Source: an uncultured Clostridia bacterium
GTDB taxonomy: Bacteria > Bacillota > Clostridia > Lachnospirales > Lachnospiraceae
Direction: 5' to 3'
DNA length: 7,565 nt
NCBI GenBank assembly: GCA_946405675.1
Contig: CAMJIC010000119.1
Span: 1-7,565 of the forward strand
The notes below the pieces were generated by a model. The model searched no databases and was not told where the DNA came from. It was given only the letters and a program-made list of their open reading frames with translations. Positions 1 through 6,895 of this stretch are shown piece after piece (within the stretch, counting starts at the first letter, position 1; each line of letters opens with the position of its first letter). A program made the position numbers and the translations under genes.

Positions 1-4
1 CGAA

Positions 5-50
5 GCATCGCCCGATGCGTAACTGTTCAGAACAGGTTCTGAACAGTTAC
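5..50. repeat. Composite palindrome, copy 1 (REP-like element)
   Basis: The arms GTAACTGTTCAGAAC (19-33) and GTTCTGAACAGTTAC (36-50) are perfect 15-base inverted repeats separated by AG. A smaller hairpin, GCATCG/CGATGC (5-10 and 13-18), abuts it on the left. The right arm recurs exactly at 2048-2062. A TAA at 20-22 sits in the left arm and would end a rightward reading frame open from the window edge, but too little is visible to call that gene. The element could be a repetitive extragenic palindrome, a terminator hairpin for an upstream gene, or a protein-binding operator. No T-run follows it, which weakens the plain terminator reading. Confidence 0.75.
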
Positions 51-153
51 CCGGATTTGTTGTTACAAGATGCGCATACAGGATGATAATTACACTAACA
101 GGGCTGCAGGTCACAGCCGGGGCATGATCTGCAGCAGCCGAAAGAAAATGCAT

Positions 154-181
154 TTGTCAAAGGAGTGTGGTATGATATGAT
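154..181 (+). promoter_or_regulatory. Probable sigma-A promoter for the ABC exporter operon
   Basis: A -35-like TTGTCA (154-159) is followed after 16 bases by a -10-like TATGAT (176-181). The -10 is preceded by TG at 173-174, giving an extended -10 TGATATGAT. Transcription would start near 188, leaving a leader of about 54 bases before the ATPase start at 242. A weaker alternative -10, GATAAT, lies at 85-90 with only a poor -35 match upstream. The rest of 51-241 shows no convincing gene or RNA. The call rests only on consensus matching by eye. Confidence 0.45.
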
Positions 182-224
182 CTGTTTCACTCATTGTAAT
201 CATCAGCAGAGCCTGAGGAGAAGA

Positions 225-233
225 GGGGAGGAG
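225..233 (+). promoter_or_regulatory. Ribosome binding site for the ABC ATPase
   Basis: The purine-rich GGGGAGGAG ends 8 bases before the ATG at 242. It lies within a longer purine run from about 215 to 234. The spacing is normal for a Firmicute Shine-Dalgarno site and supports the ATG at 242 as the start. Confidence 0.8.
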
Positions 234-241
234 ACCGGCCT

Positions 242-1159
242 ATGGATTACATATTGGAAACAAAAGACCTGACCAGGAAATATGGCTCTAAAACAGCCGT
301 GGACAGGGTGAATATGCATATACCGGAAGGAAAGATATACGGCCTGATCGGCCGGAACGGAGCAGGGAAAACCACGATCATGCGGATGATCAGCGGCCTG
401 TCCACGCCGACCAGCGGTGACTATGCGTTGTTTGGAAAGACCGGCTCTGAGCGGGGCAGGCTGCTTCGGCAGGTGGGAGTTTTGATTGAGGAGCCCGGGA
501 TCTATCCGAAGTATTCCGCCCAGGAGAACCTGAAGATCAAGTGTATCGCGCTGGGCGTGGATCCGCGCACGGAGGTTCCGCGGCTTCTGGAGGCAGTCGG
601 GATGGAGGAGGTCGACAGCAAAAAAGGCGTCGGGTCTTTTTCCCTTGGCATGCGCCAGAGGATCGGGATCGCCCTGGCGTTAGTGGGGAACCCGAAGCTG
701 CTGGTGCTGGATGAGCCGATCAACGGCCTGGATCCCCAGGGAATCGTGGAGGTTCGCCAGATCCTGGTAGGATTGCGTGACCAGTACGGGATCAGCATTC
801 TGATCTCAAGCCATATTCTGGAGGAACTGGATAAGGTGGCGGATCTGTACGGCGTGATCCATGAAGGACAGCTTCTGGATGAGTTTTCCGCGAAGGATAT
901 GCACCTGCGCAGCGGAAAATATGTCAAGATCCGCACGGACAATACGGAGGCGGCGCTTAAGGTGCTGGCAGGGATGGATATTCCGGCACAGGCCATGGAG
1001 GAACAGGGCTGCATCCGCGTATCCGGGAACCTGGACAGGACGGCGGACATGTCAAGGGCATTGGTAGGCGCCGGGGTCGGCCTGGAAGAGATCTTTGTGC
1101 GCTCATTGTCCCTGGAGGACTACTATCTGAGAATGACAGGAGGTGGAAGGCATGAGTAA
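242..1159 (+). CDS. ABC transporter ATP-binding protein, BcrA/lantibiotic-immunity type
   Basis: This is the cytoplasmic nucleotide-binding subunit of an ABC exporter, 305 residues, close to the usual length for the BcrA-like family. Visible motifs are Walker A GRNGAGKTT (residues 37-45), signature FSLGMRQR (133-140), Walker B LLVLDEP (153-159), the D-loop NGLD, and the switch histidine H191. Where most ABC ATPases carry the Q-loop glutamine there is a glutamate, in IEEPGIYP (E83/E84). This matches the E-loop known from lantibiotic-immunity ATPases such as NukF. The C-terminal 90 or so residues form the less conserved extension typical of this family. The stop codon overlaps the permease start by 8 bases, so the two are co-translated and probably form one complex. 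By family, substrates are antimicrobial peptides such as bacitracin or lantibiotics, but the actual substrate cannot be read from the sequence. No two-component system is visible beside it. Confidence 0.93.
   Translation: MDYILETKDLTRKYGSKTAVDRVNMHIPEGKIYGLIGRNGAGKTTIMRMISGLSTPTSGDYALFGKTGSERGRLLRQVGVLIEEPGIYPKYSAQENLKIKCIALGVDPRTEVPRLLEAVGMEEVDSKKGVGSFSLGMRQRIGIALALVGNPKLLVLDEPINGLDPQGIVEVRQILVGLRDQYGISILISSHILEELDKVADLYGVIHEGQLLDEFSAKDMHLRSGKYVKIRTDNTEAALKVLAGMDIPAQAMEEQGCIRVSGNLDRTADMSRALVGAGVGLEEIFVRSLSLEDYYLRMTGGGRHE
1139..1144 (+). promoter_or_regulatory. Ribosome binding site that fixes the permease start
   Basis: A perfect AGGAGG lies within the last codons of the ATPase gene, 7 bases before the ATG at 1152. 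A GTG at 1143 in the same frame overlaps this site and so cannot use it, which makes the ATG at 1152 the likely start. Confidence 0.85.
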
Positions 1160-1928
1160 TCTGATCCGGATGGATATCCACAGAATGTTCAAGGCGCGCA
1201 GCTTTAAGGTCTGCCTTGTGATCGCACTCCTGATGGGCTTTTGCGGAACTCCGCTCCTGAAGCTGTTTGCTTTTCTGCTGAGGTTTTTGCCGGACAGCGC
1301 AGGCATTTCCTCCATGCTGCCGCAGAGCACGACGGTGGCTTCGATTCTGCAGAATCCGTTCCCCGGGATCAATGCGATGCTGATCATGTTCTCCGTCTGC
1401 TATTTCTATTACGCGGACATTGAGCACGGATACATCAAGAATATCGCGGGGCAGGTTTCAAGGCGGGGATATACTATGATATCCCGCTACATTGCCGTGA
1501 TCCTGCATAACCTGATCTTTATTGCGGCAGGGATCATCGGAAACCTGATTGGAAATGTGCTTTTCATCAAGGTAACGATGGGTGAAAATCTTCCACAGGT
1601 GCTGGGAGCGTTGGGGCTTCGTTTTCTGCTGCTTCAGGGAGTGTGCGCGATCCTGCTGCTGGTAACCTGCGCACTGAAAAGCAAAACCTTCGGCATGGTT
1701 CTGGCAGTGGTCTTTGGAACAGGGGCAATGACCCTGATCTATATGAGCATTGACACCGCCTTCCACATGGCATTCAAGAAAACGATCGAGATCGAGAATT
1801 ACATGCCGGATCAGCTGATGGACGCCACAGCGCCGCCTGTCGTGCCAGGACTTCCGGTAGCGATTATCACTATCGTACTGTTCCTCATCCTTTCGGTCAG
1901 AATCTTTGACAGAAGAGAAGTGAGGTAG
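1152..1928 (+). CDS. ABC-2-type membrane permease partner of the exporter
   Basis: This is the membrane-spanning subunit of the exporter, 258 residues from the chosen ATG. About six hydrophobic segments are visible, near residues 17-44, 68-87, 112-140, 152-175, 179-201 and 232-252. The loop after the second segment, EHGYIKNIAGQVSRRGYTM, resembles the conserved cytoplasmic loop of ABC-2 permeases of the BcrB/lantibiotic-immunity kind. The start overlaps the ATPase gene by 8 bases (1152-1159), suggesting translational coupling and subunit pairing. No second permease follows, so a homodimer with two ATPase copies is expected. The operon ends here: a strong hairpin terminator begins 36 bases downstream. 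The family assignment comes from topology, the loop motif and the neighbouring ATPase; the substrate is unknown. Confidence 0.88.
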   Translation: MSNLIRMDIHRMFKARSFKVCLVIALLMGFCGTPLLKLFAFLLRFLPDSAGISSMLPQSTTVASILQNPFPGINAMLIMFSVCYFYYADIEHGYIKNIAGQVSRRGYTMISRYIAVILHNLIFIAAGIIGNLIGNVLFIKVTMGENLPQVLGALGLRFLLLQGVCAILLLVTCALKSKTFGMVLAVVFGTGAMTLIYMSIDTAFHMAFKKTIEIENYMPDQLMDATAPPVVPGLPVAIITIVLFLILSVRIFDRREVR

Positions 1929-1964
1929 GACGCAGCGGCAGCATTCAGGAAATAACGAAAAGAA

Positions 1965-2001
1965 GATCCGGCAAGAGAGGAAACTCCTTTCTTGCCGGAT
2001 C
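1965..2001. terminator. Two-way intrinsic terminator between converging operons
   Basis: Perfect 12-base arms GATCCGGCAAGA (1965-1976) and TCTTGCCGGATC (1990-2001) enclose a small inner stem, GAG/CTC, closed by a GAAA loop, with CTT bulged. On the plus strand the stem is followed by a T-rich stretch with ATTATTT and GTTTT. On the minus strand it is followed by TTCTTTTCGTTATTT. The T-tracts are interrupted but present on both sides, which fits a shared terminator for the exporter operon and the leftward sensor/BMP operon. Confidence 0.82.
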
Positions 2002-2022
2002 GCATTATTTGCGTTTTCATAC

Positions 2023-2046
2023 GTCACTTGCGGTTCCGCAGGTGAC
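2023..2046. repeat. Inverted repeat downstream of the BMP gene
   Basis: Arms GTCACTTGCGG (2023-2033) and CCGCAGGTGAC (2036-2046) pair over 11 positions, with one T-G wobble and a 2-base centre. Its right end, GTGAC at 2042-2046, is shared with the next palindrome (2042-2062), so the two hairpins cannot fully form together. Its role could be mRNA 3'-end structure or part of a composite repeat. Confidence 0.6.
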
Positions 2047-2062
2047 TGTTCTGAACAGTTAC
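2042..2062. repeat. Composite palindrome, copy 2, containing the BMP stop codon
   Basis: GTGACTGTTC (2042-2051) and GAACAGTTAC (2053-2062) form an inverted repeat with one mismatch (a wobble pair) around a single T. Positions 2048-2062 are identical to 36-50. The TAA stop of the BMP gene (2061-2059 on the minus strand) lies inside the right arm, so the element reaches into coding sequence. The two copies lie either side of the ABC exporter operon. Confidence 0.72.
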
Positions 2063-3255
2063 GATTCAACTTCAATGACATCATTCAGAATGTAGTGGAA
2101 GGATGGCATGGAGGAATTCATGTTCTCGAGATATCCGCCATCCAGGCTGATCGTATCGGACGGGTTTGACGGGTCTTTCCCGGTATATGGCCCCTGGAAG
2201 GCGACGGTTGGTTCCTTCTTCAGGATCGCAGCCGTATTATCCATCACCATCTGGGTTCCCTTCGCCGCGAGATTCAGGTTCAGATCCAGAAATTCAAGAG
2301 TATTATCCTGTTCCAGCCCGGCACTGATGTCGTTCTTGCTATGCCTGTTCCCACGGATAAAGGATTCAATTCTCTGATGATTCATCACAGCCTGAACAGC
2401 GCCAATCACATAAGGCGTCCAGTTGATCCGGATGCTCAGAAGAGCTGATGACGGGGCAATGTCCAGATAGCTTTCATTGCAGCCGACAAAGACGGCCGGC
2501 TGCCTGGCGGAAGCTTCCTCGCAGGCGACAGCGGGGCCGATGGTGTCAGAGTGGTGGGAGAGGACGACGCAGCCTTCCCGGATCAACTCCTCGGCGCATG
2601 CCTTTTCGTCCCTGTAGCTGGCCCAGGTGTTGGTATAGCGTACCTTCATGACGGCAGTGGGGAAGACAGACCTTACTCCGATCAGAAAGGCAGTATAGCC
2701 TGAGATGACGGTGGGGACGGGGAACGCGCCGACATATCCGACGAGAGCCTCATCTCTGGAAATCAGGCCATTGTCGACCATCTCCTGAAGCTTGAGCCCG
2801 GCGGCAACGCCGCTGATATAACGGGCCTGATAAATCTCTCCATTGAAGGTATGGTAATTGTCCGCACGGTTTTCCGCAGGCGCCGCCATGTCGCTGATCT
2901 GGCAGATCTGGACTTCAGGATATGATGGTGCAAGCTCTGCGAAAGCCTCACTGTGGGAATTTGTGAAAATGATGCTGCAGCCCTTAAGGGAGAGCTCACG
3001 CAGCGTGTCCTCGATGGCATCGTCCGGGACATTGTTCCGGGCGAGGATGTTCACTGAATCGCGCAGCTCCTCGTGCAGCATGACCTGGGCGCGCGCGAAA
3101 TTGTAGGTATACGGGGCGGTTTCATCCCCTTCATAGATGAAACCCACCGTGACCGAGCTCATGGCTCCGCTGATGTTCCTGGTGCGGCTGATCCCGAAAA
3201 ACAGGACAAGCACAGCGGCGCAGGTCAGGAAAGTGGTGATATAGATTCGTTTCAT
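2059..3255 (-). CDS. BMP/Med-family substrate-binding protein, membrane anchored
   Basis: This 398-residue extracytoplasmic binding protein belongs to the BMP (PnrA/BmpA/Med-like) family, whose characterised members mostly bind nucleosides. Residues 6-23 form one hydrophobic segment that acts as signal or anchor. No lipobox cysteine lies at a usable position (the cysteine at 12 is inside the hydrophobic core), so this is probably not a standard lipoprotein. Family landmarks are VGFIYEGD (37-44), IYQARYISGVAAGL (141-154), VGYVGAFPVPTVISGY (172-187), the segment from YTNTWASYRD to HHSDTIGPA (207-242) and VFVGCNESY (255-263). The ATG overlaps the sensor stop as ATGA, and AGGAGGT sits 5 bases upstream, so the gene is coupled to the sensor. 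No ABC permease or ATPase gene accompanies it here, which argues for a sensing role. The ligand is unknown. The stop codon lies in a palindromic repeat. Confidence 0.88.
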   Translation of the reverse strand: MKRIYITTFLTCAAVLVLFFGISRTRNISGAMSSVTVGFIYEGDETAPYTYNFARAQVMLHEELRDSVNILARNNVPDDAIEDTLRELSLKGCSIIFTNSHSEAFAELAPSYPEVQICQISDMAAPAENRADNYHTFNGEIYQARYISGVAAGLKLQEMVDNGLISRDEALVGYVGAFPVPTVISGYTAFLIGVRSVFPTAVMKVRYTNTWASYRDEKACAEELIREGCVVLSHHSDTIGPAVACEEASARQPAVFVGCNESYLDIAPSSALLSIRINWTPYVIGAVQAVMNHQRIESFIRGNRHSKNDISAGLEQDNTLEFLDLNLNLAAKGTQMVMDNTAAILKKEPTVAFQGPYTGKDPSNPSDTISLDGGYLENMNSSMPSFHYILNDVIEVES

Positions 3256-6200
3256 TCGGCACCTCCTTCTTTCTTCCCGGCCTCTTCCTTCATTTCTTCC
3301 TTTTTCTCCTCTGTGTTCTCTGCCTGCTGGCGTCTCGGGTATAGCAGGTTCAGGTCGATCGTGCCTTCTTCCAGGATAGCAAGGAAGATGTCAACAACCC
3401 TGGGATCAAACTGGGTTCCGCGACCTTTTCTGAGTTCATCAAGCACATAGTCGATATCCATCTGGTTCCGGTAGATACGGTTTGCAGTCATGGCATCGAA
3501 TGCGTCCGCAACGCCGATGATCCTTCCATATAGCGGGATCTCTTCCCCCTTCAGACCCTGGGGGTAGCCGCGTCCGTCGTAGCGCTCATGATGATAAAGC
3601 GCACCCTCCTTGATATGTTCGATCAGGGTAAAGCCCTCCAGGATCTCCGCACCGCGTCTGGTATGGGATTTCATGGTGGCGTATTCTTCGTCCGTGAGAC
3701 GGCTTGGTTTATTCAGGATGTTGTCAGGAATCGCGATCTTTCCGATATCATGCAGGCTGGCGGCCTTGCGCAGGTTTTCGCATTCTTTATCAGAGAATCC
3801 CATCTTTTTGGCAATCAGGACAGAATACTTTGCGACACGTACAGAGTGCTGGGAGGTACGTTCATCCTTGGCATCGACTGTATTGGCGATGGTGAGGATC
3901 GTCTGATCGCCCATCTTGATCTGCAGCTGTGCCCGCTCATATATGCGCCTGAACCACAGGCCGAGAAGGAAGATGATGAACACCATCGCTGTCACGACCA
4001 CATATCCGATGAACCAGGGCATGTCGTAGATGTCCTTCTGCTTGATGATCGGATAGACGCGCTCCTCAAGGATCGAGGAATCATCATTCGTGAACACGGC
4101 AAGATGGAAATTGTAGCTGCCGGAGGGGACATTCGTATAGGTGATGCTGCCCAGGGAGCTTTGGGGAAGGAATGTCCATTCATCGTCAAAGCCCTCCAGG
4201 TAATAACCCACATTGGGATCCTGGATCGTGAAGTTGATCACCTCAGGAAACAGCTCGATCTTCTTAACGCTCCGTTCCACGTTGATCGGGGCGCTGCTTT
4301 CGACGCGGAAGGATTCACCGTCCAGGTAGGCGGTGGAGAGATTCATGCGGTAGACATGGGTTCCTTCCGAGTATCGGTTGATATCCGCAAGAAAAACACC
4401 GCTGTCACAGGACAGGAACAGATGGCCGTCACCGTCATAATAGTTCCAGGAATTCGCGGTGAGGGAACTGTGGAGTCCCTTCCTTGCATCCAGAAGGTCA
4501 TAGGAGATCGTGGGCGCGTCGGAAAGAAGCTCCTCACGGTCCACTACATAGATCCCGGAGCTGCCGGTCACGAACAGGGTCTCTTTGTCCTTGATCCAGA
4601 CATCATAATTGTTGAAATACGGGAAATTGTTCAGCGGGCGGATGGCATAATCGTGATCCATGTAGCAAAGCCCGTTGCTGGTCACGATGAAGACGCCTTT
4701 CCCGGCCTCGTCCACAATGGTTCTCAGGATCACGCCGGAACTGAGCCCGTCTTCCCGGGTGAGCATGCGCACGACCTCGCCATTTTGGATCAGGGCGATT
4801 CCGTCACCGTCCGTCCCGGCGATGATGGTTCCGTCCGGCAGCTGCGAGACAGCAAGGATCATGGAATTGATCAGACCGTCCGCATATCCGATCGTCTGAA
4901 GGATCTGGTGATCGCGGATGAAGCTGATCCCCGTGTCGCCGGCGGCAACGACAGTCCCGTCGGAAAGCTCCGTCGCGAGCCGGGCGCGGCTGCCGAAGCT
5001 TCCGTTGCTGCTGTCATACAGAGTCTGTTTCTGGTCCGGGTCGATCTCCAGGAGCCCCTGGCCGTAGGTGCAGATCCACAGATGATCCTGGCTGTCTGCG
5101 AAAATGCAGCGGATCCTGATGCCGGACAGCTGCCTTGTCAGGCTGTTTTTGATCTCCTTGCGCAGCGTTCCATCAATGATGTCAAGCCCTGCATCCGTCC
5201 CGATATAGTAGTTTCCCTGCCAGCGAGAGACGGAATTGACGACGTGCTCCGTCATTCCTACAGAGCTGTAAAGATCCTGGAAGGGCGACGGCGCCATCCG
5301 AAGCAGGCCAAGCCTGGAGGAGGTGAACCAGAGATTCCCCTGATAATCCTTCAGCATCCTGTCGATGGAATTGTTGAAGGAATTGACATTGATCTGATGA
5401 TATCCGCGGTTTTCGTCAAGGAACGCAATGCCGTTTTCCGCAGAGAGAAAGATATCTCCGTTCTCCAGCATGTTGATGTCGTTAAGGCTGTTCAGCCCGT
5501 CGCAGTCCAGCACTGATTCTTCTTTGAACCAGCCTTCTGAAATATCGTAAAAATGCACTCGTCCCAGAGATGTGCCGATCAGAAGCTTTCCCTTCTGATC
5601 AAATCCGCAGCAGTTGATCTGTTCTCCGTCTGCGGGATAGCGCATCGAGCAAAGGATCTGTCCATGCTTCAGAAGAAACAGGCGTCCGTCGGAGGTCACG
5701 GCGGCAACATGCCCGTCGTTATCGCATGTCAGGTCATCCGCGTAATTGATCTCCCAGAGGGAGGATACCTTTTTCAGGCCATTATTCAGGGCAAGGATCT
5801 GCATGCTGCCGGTGGTGCCGATATAATAATAGCCGTCGGAGCTTTCAATGATCGAGCGGACGGAATCAGAAGGAAGACCGGAGCTTTGATCCAGAACATT
5901 GACGATCTCTTCGTTGATTGAGATCGCGAGCCCGTTATCATTGGTTCCGATCCACAGGCGGCCTTCATCGTCGGTGTACAGGCAGTTGACATTGCGGACG
6001 GTATCGTAGTTGTCCATCCACACGAATTCCTGTCCGTTGTAACGGTAAAGACCTGCATAGGTTCCGATCCACAGGATCCCGTCATTTGTCTCGGCAATGT
6101 CATTGGCTTCGCCGCAGGGAAGGCCGTTGTCATTGCTGAAGACCGTCTGGACATAATCATTGTAGTCGGCATTGGTGGCAGTGGCTGCAATGGCCCTGCG

Positions 6201-6833
6201 GGACAAGAAGGATGGCATCGCCAGGACAAGCACAGGGAGCAGGAAAAGCGTCCCTGCCACCATCCGCTCTGAGGAAGAGAGGACTGCGTGCGGGAACAGC
6301 TTCCGGATCAGCTTCACTGCCAGGAAAATGACCATCAGGGTCAGTACCTTATCTACAAAATCCAGATAGAATTCCCCAAGAATCTTGCAGATGAACTCAG
6401 GCCATTTCCACCCGAGGAACAGGTTGATCACGCCGTCCCCCCATTGATTGCCTGTCATGCCGGAATGGAAGAGGTAATTCAGCGGGACGGAAATGGCGGT
6501 TGCCGCGACTGCGCACAGGATTCCGATGATCATGGAGCCGGGCAAGGTGCCCAGGCTTTTTTTATGGGACAGAAGTCCTACCAGAACCGCAATGGCGATG
6601 CTGGTAAACAGATAGCCCCAGTGCGCATGGAACAGTGCGCTGCACATCAGATTACCGGTGATGCCCACCATGCTGCCGCAGACCGGGCCGAGCGCATAGG
6701 CGCTCCATACGGTACCGAAGGAATCGAGCCATAATGGCACGCTGAACCGGTACGTGATATAGCGTCCCATACAGTTGAAGAAGATGCACAGAAGAACCAG
6801 AAGGACTGTCCGGTATGTTTTTTGCTTTTTCAC
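3252..6833 (-). CDS. Membrane sensor: S-component-like domain, double propeller, Y_Y_Y and HD-GYP phosphodiesterase
   Basis: This 1193-residue protein is predicted to hydrolyse cyclic di-GMP in response to an external signal. Residues 1-208 hold about seven hydrophobic segments; the stretch LDSFGTVWSAYALGPVCGSMVG (36-57) resembles ECF-transporter S components. Residues 230-830 carry about 13 Reg_prop-like repeats, for example LWIGTYAGL (254-262), LWIGT (293-297), YYIGTDAGL (542-550) and LWICT (585-589), enough for two seven-bladed propellers. A Y_Y_Y domain follows (about 860-922), then a membrane helix (938-961). The HD-GYP domain (about 975-1155) has H996, LHDIGK (1027-1032), H1057, HHERYDGRGYP (1081-1091) and D1110. 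The usual early glutamate is aspartate (D987). The tail is Lys/Glu-rich. An odd number of helices before the propellers places them outside and HD-GYP inside. The start is GTG with GAGG 7 bases upstream. There is no kinase domain. Domain calls are by motif; the ligand is unknown. Confidence 0.92.
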   Translation of the reverse strand: MKKQKTYRTVLLVLLCIFFNCMGRYITYRFSVPLWLDSFGTVWSAYALGPVCGSMVGITGNLMCSALFHAHWGYLFTSIAIAVLVGLLSHKKSLGTLPGSMIIGILCAVAATAISVPLNYLFHSGMTGNQWGDGVINLFLGWKWPEFICKILGEFYLDFVDKVLTLMVIFLAVKLIRKLFPHAVLSSSERMVAGTLFLLPVLVLAMPSFLSRRAIAATATNADYNDYVQTVFSNDNGLPCGEANDIAETNDGILWIGTYAGLYRYNGQEFVWMDNYDTVRNVNCLYTDDEGRLWIGTNDNGLAISINEEIVNVLDQSSGLPSDSVRSIIESSDGYYYIGTTGSMQILALNNGLKKVSSLWEINYADDLTCDNDGHVAAVTSDGRLFLLKHGQILCSMRYPADGEQINCCGFDQKGKLLIGTSLGRVHFYDISEGWFKEESVLDCDGLNSLNDINMLENGDIFLSAENGIAFLDENRGYHQINVNSFNNSIDRMLKDYQGNLWFTSSRLGLLRMAPSPFQDLYSSVGMTEHVVNSVSRWQGNYYIGTDAGLDIIDGTLRKEIKNSLTRQLSGIRIRCIFADSQDHLWICTYGQGLLEIDPDQKQTLYDSSNGSFGSRARLATELSDGTVVAAGDTGISFIRDHQILQTIGYADGLINSMILAVSQLPDGTIIAGTDGDGIALIQNGEVVRMLTREDGLSSGVILRTIVDEAGKGVFIVTSNGLCYMDHDYAIRPLNNFPYFNNYDVWIKDKETLFVTGSSGIYVVDREELLSDAPTISYDLLDARKGLHSSLTANSWNYYDGDGHLFLSCDSGVFLADINRYSEGTHVYRMNLSTAYLDGESFRVESSAPINVERSVKKIELFPEVINFTIQDPNVGYYLEGFDDEWTFLPQSSLGSITYTNVPSGSYNFHLAVFTNDDSSILEERVYPIIKQKDIYDMPWFIGYVVVTAMVFIIFLLGLWFRRIYERAQLQIKMGDQTILTIANTVDAKDERTSQHSVRVAKYSVLIAKKMGFSDKECENLRKAASLHDIGKIAIPDNILNKPSRLTDEEYATMKSHTRRGAEILEGFTLIEHIKEGALYHHERYDGRGYPQGLKGEEIPLYGRIIGVADAFDAMTANRIYRNQMDIDYVLDELRKGRGTQFDPRVVDIFLAILEEGTIDLNLLYPRRQQAENTEEKKEEMKEEAGKKEGGAE

Positions 6834-6840
6834 ATTGACA

Positions 6841-6845
6841 CCTCT
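6841..6845 (-). promoter_or_regulatory. Ribosome binding site that fixes a GTG start for the sensor
   Basis: AGAGG on the minus strand lies 7 bases before the GTG at 6833. An ATG at 6835-6833 overlaps this GTG but is out of frame and runs directly into TGA (ATGTGA), so it cannot start the sensor. No better in-frame start is near. Confidence 0.7.
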
Positions 6846-6860
6846 ATGAATACACCTTCC

Positions 6861-6876
6861 GCCGGGAAAGCCCGGC
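6861..6876 (-). repeat. Intercistronic hairpin 2 (GCCGGG/CCCGGC)
   Basis: Perfect 6-base GC-only arms (6861-6866 and 6871-6876) enclose a 4-base loop, CTTT on the minus strand. The hairpin lies 15 bases upstream of the sensor ribosome site, with no T-run after it. It shares CCGGGCTTT with the hairpin at 6896-6915. It is probably an mRNA stability or processing structure rather than a terminator. Confidence 0.6.
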
Positions 6877-6895
6877 AGGGCAGGGTCTGATTGTT

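Noticed and set aside
2..22. C-terminal end of an upstream rightward gene (frame ending in TAA at 20-22)
   Set aside because: Only six codons are visible, and they overlap hairpin sequence. This is too little to annotate as a gene, so it is mentioned only in connection with the palindrome.
102..139. GGCTGC/GCAGCC inverted repeat as a riboswitch or leader RNA
   Set aside because: The stem is only 6 bases around a 26-base loop and lies upstream of the probable promoter. I see no known riboswitch core.
1143..1151. GTG at 1143 as the permease start
   Set aside because: The GTG overlaps the AGGAGG ribosome site itself; the ATG at 1152 has correct spacing.
3588..5516. 642-codon open frame on the plus strand, opposite the sensor gene
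   Set aside because: It lies wholly antisense to the well-supported sensor. The translation has no recognisable domain or hydrophobic pattern, and it looks like a mirror effect of codon bias in the real gene.
5940..6085. Repeated GATCCACAGG-like DNA words as a possible direct repeat
   Set aside because: They encode the recurring LWIGT motif of successive propeller repeats, so protein repetition explains them.
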